Positions 1 through 5,224 of a stretch of 5,224 nucleotides of DNA are shown piece by piece (within the stretch, counting starts at the first letter, position 1; each line of letters starts with the position of its first letter). Source of the DNA: an uncultured Actinomycetospora sp. (GTDB taxonomy: Bacteria > Actinomycetota > Actinomycetes > Mycobacteriales > Pseudonocardiaceae); the NCBI GenBank assembly GCA_902805495.1, contig CADCTH010000602.1, positions 1 through 5,224 on the forward strand, in the 5' to 3' direction. The translations under genes and the position numbers were made by a program. Under the pieces are notes generated by a model. The model saw only the letters and a list, made by a program, of their open reading frames with translations. It made no database searches and was not told where the DNA came from.

Positions 1-653
1 AGGGCGACTCGGCGGGCGGCTCGGCCAAGTCGGGGCGCGACTCGATGTTCCAGGCGATCCTCCCGATCCGCGGGAAGATCATCAACGTCGAGAAGGCCCG
101 CATCGACCGCGTCCTCAACAACAACGAGGTCCAGTCGATCATCACGGCGCTCGGCACGGGCATCCACGACGAGTTCGACCTCAGCAAGCTGCGGTACCAC
201 AAGATCGTGCTGATGGCGGACGCCGACGTCGACGGCCAGCACATCCGGACGCTGCTGCTCACCCTGCTGTTCCGCTTCATGCGCCCGCTGGTGGAGCAGG
301 GCCACGTGTTCCTCGCGCAGCCGCCGCTGTACAAGATCAAGTGGCCGCGGACGGAGCCGCAATACGCCTACTCCGACCGCGAACGTGACGGGCTCATCGA
401 GGCCGGCATCGCGGAGGGCCGCAAGCTGCCCAAGGACGACGCGATCCAGCGCTTCAAGGGCCTCGGCGAGATGAACGCCAAGGAGCTGTGGGAGACGACG
501 ATGGACCCGTCGACCCGCATGCTGCTGCAGGTCACGCTCGACGACGCGGCCACCGCCGACGAGCTGTTCAGCGTGCTGATGGGCGAGGACGTCGAGTCGC
601 GGCGCTCGTTCATCACCCGCAACGCCAAGGACGTGCGCTTCCTCGACGTGTAG
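1..653 (+). CDS. gyrB: DNA gyrase subunit B, C-terminal part (5' end outside window)
   Basis: This is the last 216 residues of the ATPase/TOPRIM subunit of DNA gyrase, the cytoplasmic type II topoisomerase that introduces negative supercoils using ATP. The frame is open from the left edge; bases 1-2 (AG) fit the end of a Glu codon, so the window cuts the conserved EGDSAGG motif after its Glu. Visible in order: GDSAGGSAKSGRD (window residues 1-13), LPIRGKIINVEKARIDRVL (20-38), the metal-binding DADVDG (Asp73, Asp75, Asp77) followed by HIRTLLLTLLFR, the AQPPLYK segment, and KGLGEMNAKELWETT near the C-terminus. It ends in RNAKDVRFLDV. The distance from GDSAGG to the stop equals that of M. tuberculosis GyrB (675 aa) as I recall it, so there is no C-terminal truncation. 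A strong hairpin follows, suggesting transcription ends here and does not continue into the carrier gene. Identification is very secure. Confidence 0.98.
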   Translation, partial: GDSAGGSAKSGRDSMFQAILPIRGKIINVEKARIDRVLNNNEVQSIITALGTGIHDEFDLSKLRYHKIVLMADADVDGQHIRTLLLTLLFRFMRPLVEQGHVFLAQPPLYKIKWPRTEPQYAYSDRERDGLIEAGIAEGRKLPKDDAIQRFKGLGEMNAKELWETTMDPSTRMLLQVTLDDAATADELFSVLMGEDVESRRSFITRNAKDVRFLDV

Positions 654-677
654 TCGAGGTCGAGCTCGGCCGGACAG

Positions 678-716
678 GGCCCGGGTCCACGGACTGTTTC
701 CCGTGGAACCCGGGCC
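678..716 (+). terminator. Hairpin terminator after gyrB
   Basis: The arm GGCCCGGGTCCACGG (678-692) pairs with CCGTGGAACCCGGGCC (701-716) as 15 base pairs, with one bulged A in the 3' arm and an 8-base loop. The stem starts 25 bases after the gyrB stop and is followed by TTCGTCGTTC, a T-rich but imperfect tail. This fits an intrinsic terminator of the high-GC actinobacterial kind. Being a near-perfect palindrome it would fold on either strand, but no convergent gene is present, so it is assigned to gyrB. Confidence 0.85.
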
Positions 717-806
717 TTCGTCGTTCCGGGGTGTGCGCCCCGCCCACCGTTCGGCGGAGCCGGTCGTGCCGCGGGCCCAGGATCCCGGGCGTGTCTTGGG
801 GAATCC

Positions 807-835
807 TTGACCCTCCGTCGAGGTGGCCTTTCGAT
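807..835 (+). promoter_or_regulatory. Possible promoter of the MHS carrier gene
   Basis: TTGACC (807-812) matches the sigma-70 -35 consensus at five of six positions. At 17 bases spacing there is only a weak -10-like TTCGAT (830-835). Transcription would then start around 842, giving a leader of about 25 bases that still contains the GAGGAG ribosome binding site. The terminator upstream implies the carrier needs its own promoter somewhere in 717-850, and this is the best candidate seen. The -10 is poor, so the call is tentative. Confidence 0.35.
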
Positions 836-854
836 GGGCGGGCACCCCGACGAC

Positions 855-860
855 GAGGAG
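855..860 (+). promoter_or_regulatory. Ribosome binding site setting the carrier start
   Basis: GAGGAG lies six bases before the ATG at 867. The other in-frame candidates, a TTG at 807 and an ATG at 834, lack a comparable Shine-Dalgarno sequence. They would also add a polar extension in front of the family-like N-terminus. This site therefore decides the start. Confidence 0.8.
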
Positions 861-866
861 CACGCC

Positions 867-2216
867 ATGGTCAGCGACGCCTCCGGTCCCGACGCCCGGC
901 CCTCGCTGCGCGTCCCGCGCAAGGTGGCGCTGGCCAGCCTGGTCGGCACGACCATCGAGTGGTTCGACTTCTTCATCTACGGCACCGCCGCGGCGCTCGT
1001 GTTCGGGAAGCTCTTCTTCCCGTCGGCGTCGCCCACCGCCGGCACCATCGCCGCGTTCGGGACGTTCGCGGCCGGGTTCCTCGCGCGCCCCTTCGGCGGG
1101 GCGGTGTTCGCCCACTTCGGCGACCGCGTCGGCCGCAAGCCGATGCTCGTGTGGTCGCTGCTGCTGATGGGCGCCTGCACGGTCGCGATCGGGCTGCTGC
1201 CCACCTACGGCGCGATCGGCGTCGCGGCCCCGATCCTGCTCGTCGTCCTGCGTCTCGGGCAGGGGTTCGGCGTCGGCGGCGAGTGGGGTGGCGCCGCGCT
1301 CATGGCCGTGGAGAACGCGCCGCCGAACCGCCGCGGGTTCTACGGCAGCTGGCCCCAGGTCGGCGTGCCGCTCGGCCTCGTCTGCGGCACGGGTGCGTTC
1401 CTCGTCCTCGACGTGTCGCTCACCGAGGCCCAGTTCCTGTCGTGGGGCTGGCGCGTGCCCTTCCTGGCCAGCGCGGCGCTGATCATCGTCGGGATGTGGA
1501 TCCGGCTGACCGTCGCCGAGAGCCCGGTCTTCCGCGAGTCGATGGAGAAGAAGTCCGCCGCGCGGATGCCGGTGATCGAGGCGTTCCGCACCTACCCCAA
1601 GGAGATCCTGCTCGCGTCCGGGTCGTTCCTCGCCACCAACGCGACGTTCTACGTGGGCTCGGTCTGGCTGGTCTCCTACGCCACCACGACCCTGGGCTAC
1701 GACCGCACGGAGATCCTGGCGGCGAACACGGCCCTGTCCGCCTCGGACATCCCGATGATCCTGTTGCTCGGCCTGCTCTCGGACTACGTGGGCCGGCGCC
1801 GGATGTTCCTCGCCGGCCTGGTCGTGCTGGCGGTGTTCGCCATCCCGTACTTACTGCTCGTCGGCACGGGGAACATCGCCCTGTTCATCCTGGGCGGGCT
1901 CGTCGTCCAGGCCTGTCGCAGCGCGGTGTACGGGCCGCAGTCGGCCTACTTCGCCGAGCAGTTCCCGACGCGCCTGCGCTACAGCGGCGCCTCGCTGGCC
2001 TACCAGCTCGCCTCGATCCTCGGCGGCATCGCGCCGACGATCTGCGCGGTGCTCGTCGCCGCCACGGGCAGCCTGATGTCGGTCGCGATCTACGTCGTCG
2101 GGATGGCGCTGGTGTCGCTCGCCTGCTCGTACGCGATGAGCGAGACCCTCGAGCGCGGGCTCGTCGACGACCCGCGCGCCGCCGTGGCCGCCGGCGCGGG
2201 CGACCACGCGCGGTAG
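867..2216 (+). CDS. MFS transporter, metabolite:H+ symporter (MHS) family
   Basis: This encodes a 449-residue inner-membrane carrier of the major facilitator superfamily, probably a proton-coupled importer of a small organic acid or zwitterion. The substrate cannot be read from sequence; relatives include shikimate, alpha-ketoglutarate and proline/betaine carriers. The MHS hallmarks are present: IEWFDFFIYG in TM1 (residues 30-39), the loop 2-3 motif GDRVGRK (85-91), RLGQGFGVGGEWGGA in TM4 (129-143), the ESPVF segment after TM6 (218-222), the second-half loop motif SDYVGRRR (305-312), and YGPQSAYFAEQFPTRLRYSG before TM11 (355-374). About 12 hydrophobic segments are visible in two halves around a charged central loop (about 217-245). 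Length is normal for the family and no frameshift is seen. The ATG at 867 has GAGGAG six bases upstream. One Leu codon, at residue 329 (1851-1853), is TTA, which is rare in such genomes. The gene sits between gyrB and gyrA but is bounded by hairpins, so it is probably an independent unit. Confidence 0.93.
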   Translation: MVSDASGPDARPSLRVPRKVALASLVGTTIEWFDFFIYGTAAALVFGKLFFPSASPTAGTIAAFGTFAAGFLARPFGGAVFAHFGDRVGRKPMLVWSLLLMGACTVAIGLLPTYGAIGVAAPILLVVLRLGQGFGVGGEWGGAALMAVENAPPNRRGFYGSWPQVGVPLGLVCGTGAFLVLDVSLTEAQFLSWGWRVPFLASAALIIVGMWIRLTVAESPVFRESMEKKSAARMPVIEAFRTYPKEILLASGSFLATNATFYVGSVWLVSYATTTLGYDRTEILAANTALSASDIPMILLLGLLSDYVGRRRMFLAGLVVLAVFAIPYLLLVGTGNIALFILGGLVVQACRSAVYGPQSAYFAEQFPTRLRYSGASLAYQLASILGGIAPTICAVLVAATGSLMSVAIYVVGMALVSLACSYAMSETLERGLVDDPRAAVAAGAGDHAR

Positions 2217-2237
2217 CCCCCGGCGCGCCGTCGGGGG
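2217..2237 (+). terminator. GC hairpin directly after the carrier gene
   Basis: CCCCCGGCG (2217-2225) pairs with CGTCGGGGG (2229-2237) as nine base pairs including one G-T, around a three-base loop. It begins at the base after the TAG stop. There is no T-tract (AATCCG follows). It may be a U-less actinobacterial-type terminator or a 3'-end stabilising hairpin; termination efficiency is uncertain. Confidence 0.6.
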
Positions 2238-2263
2238 AATCCGTGGCCGACGGGGGGCGTCGG

Positions 2264-2269
2264 TAGACT
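2264..2269 (+). promoter_or_regulatory. Likely -10 element of the gyrA promoter
   Basis: TAGACT in the context GGTAGACT fits the TAnnnT -10 pattern of actinobacterial housekeeping sigma factors. No convincing -35 exists 16-18 bases upstream (CCGTGG and neighbours). The predicted transcription start is near 2276, giving a gyrA leader of roughly 105 bases. It is the only good -10-like match I see between the carrier and gyrA. Confidence 0.5.
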
Positions 2270-2280
2270 CGAGGGGTCGA

Positions 2281-2305
2281 GACCCGCACTGACCAGGTGC
2301 GGGTC
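2281..2305 (+). promoter_or_regulatory. Perfect stem-loop in the gyrA leader
   Basis: GACCCGCAC (2281-2289) pairs perfectly with GTGCGGGTC (2297-2305) around the 7-base loop TGACCAG. It falls just downstream of the predicted start site, so it would sit at the very 5' end of the gyrA mRNA. No T-tract follows (CCGGCGCACG). It could stabilise the 5' end or take part in transcriptional control; no known RNA-element family is recognised. Confidence 0.6.
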
Positions 2306-2363
2306 CGGCGCACGACGACGACCCCGTCGAGACGATGCGGTGTCCGCCGCGGCCCCGGGGTGC

Positions 2364-2373
2364 AGAAGGGGAG
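2364..2373 (+). promoter_or_regulatory. Ribosome binding site setting the gyrA GTG start
   Basis: AGAAGGGGAG contains the Shine-Dalgarno core AAGGGGAG and ends nine bases before the GTG at 2383. It supports that GTG over the in-frame ATG at 2335, which has no good site and would add 16 residues not seen in GyrA relatives. Confidence 0.8.
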
Positions 2374-2382
2374 ACCGACCGC

Positions 2383-4893
<2,511 letters not shown>

Positions 4894-4911
4894 CGCGCAC
4901 CTGACCACGCC

Positions 4912-4932
4912 TGACGGTCCCCCGACCCGTCA
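4912..4932 (+). other. Small hairpin between gyrA and the DUF3566 gene
   Basis: TGACGG (4912-4917) pairs with CCGTCA (4927-4932) around a 9-base loop. Six base pairs and no T-tract make it a weak structure, unlikely to stop transcription. It might be an mRNA processing or stability element, or chance in GC-rich DNA. Confidence 0.3.
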
Positions 4933-4956
4933 CCGAACGACGAGACGAGCCCTGTC

Positions 4957-5224
4957 GTGAGCACACCGAAGAAGCCGGACGAGCCGGGTCCCGCTGTGTC
5001 GTCCGCGTCGGCGGACGCTCCCGGTGGCACGCGCACGAGCACGGAGGAGCCGTCCGCCGAGCGGGGCGGTGCGGACGCCACGACGCGGGTGTCGCCGGTC
5101 GGCGACGATGCGGCCGGGGAGCCGGATTCCCCGGAGGCCCCGTCGGAGTCGTCGGGCGGGTCGGCCGGTCCGCCGCCGCCCTGGCAGCGGGGCGGCGCGG
5201 CCGCGAGCCCGTCGCCCGCCCCGG
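4957..5224 (+). CDS. DUF3566 (Rv0007-like) membrane protein, N-terminal part
   Basis: The GTG at 4957 opens a frame that continues past the right edge (89 codons visible). The product begins MSTPKKPDEPGP and is rich in Ser, Pro, Gly, Ala, Asp and Glu, with no hydrophobic segment so far, so it looks disordered and cytoplasmic. The motif PPPPWQR (residues 72-78) recalls the PPPWQR stretch of M. tuberculosis Rv0007, the DUF3566 protein encoded after gyrA. In that family a long disordered N-terminus precedes membrane helices and the DUF3566 domain, which lie outside this window. The start is supported by an in-frame stop at 4912-4914 with no other ATG or GTG between. The upstream GACGAG (4944-4949) is only a modest ribosome binding site. 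The 63-base gap after gyrA with no strong terminator suggests one operon. The family's exact role is unknown; identification rests on position plus the short motif. Confidence 0.85.
   Translation, partial: MSTPKKPDEPGPAVSSASADAPGGTRTSTEEPSAERGGADATTRVSPVGDDAAGEPDSPEAPSESSGGSAGPPPPWQRGGAAASPSPAP

Noticed and set aside
653..669. Short repeats GTCGAG GTCGAG and palindrome CGAGCTCG after the gyrB stop
   Set aside because: They are too short and too compatible with local GC-rich composition to support an operator or attachment site.
807..866. N-terminal extension of the carrier from the TTG at 807 or the ATG at 834
   Set aside because: Neither has a good ribosome binding site, the added residues are not family-like, and GAGGAG is ideally placed for the ATG at 867.
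488..2266. A long + strand open frame spanning the gyrB end and the carrier in another frame
   Set aside because: It is Arg/Ala/Gly-rich, crosses the gyrB terminator and is out of frame with two clear genes; it is a composition artefact.
2335..2382. GyrA starting at the ATG at 2335
   Set aside because: It would add 16 residues (MRCPPRPRGAEGETDR) not seen in GyrA relatives and lacks a clear ribosome binding site; the GTG at 2383 has AAGGGGAG at proper spacing.
5174..5197. Hairpin CGCCGCCC/GGGCGGCG inside the DUF3566 gene
   Set aside because: It arises from the proline codon run and following Gly/Ala codons in GC-rich coding sequence; there is no T-tract and no reason to expect a signal there.

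Overview
This window comes from a high-GC actinobacterial chromosome, from the replication and gyrase neighbourhood that usually lies near oriC. Four protein-coding genes lie on the + strand: the 3' end of gyrB, a complete MFS carrier of the metabolite:H+ symporter (MHS) type, a complete gyrA, and the 5' end of a DUF3566 (Rv0007-like) membrane-protein gene. The gyrase proteins follow the actinobacterial pattern: the visible GyrB C-terminus matches the Mycobacterium tuberculosis protein in length and motif spacing as I recall it. The gyrA to DUF3566 order is also typical of Actinomycetota. A Pseudonocardiales-like origin is my guess, not something the sequence proves.

Layout: gyrB runs in from the left edge (its first two bases finish a Glu codon) and ends at 653. 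A 15-bp hairpin terminator follows at 678-716. A short control region, with a possible promoter and an imperfect palindrome, leads to the MHS carrier (867-2216), whose ATG has a clear GAGGAG ribosome binding site. The carrier ends directly against a 9-bp GC hairpin (2217-2237). The gyrA leader (about 2238-2382) holds a TAGACT -10-like element, a small inverted repeat and a perfect 9-bp stem-loop. gyrA starts at a GTG (2383) and ends at 4893. After 63 bases the DUF3566 gene starts at a GTG (4957) and runs off the right edge.

Functionally, gyrB and gyrA encode the two subunits of DNA gyrase (A2B2), which introduces negative supercoils. Both carry intact catalytic motifs: the GyrB TOPRIM DxDxD, and the GyrA catalytic tyrosine plus GyrA boxes. 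The carrier between them appears to be a separate transcription unit, bounded by hairpins, with no evident link to DNA topology. The DUF3566 gene is close enough to gyrA to be co-transcribed with it.

I found no sign of a new system: no mobile element, CRISPR array, RNA gene or defence cassette. The points most worth a second look are the carrier between gyrB and gyrA, the single TTA codon in it, the structured gyrA leader, and a few unusual residues in the gyrase subunits.
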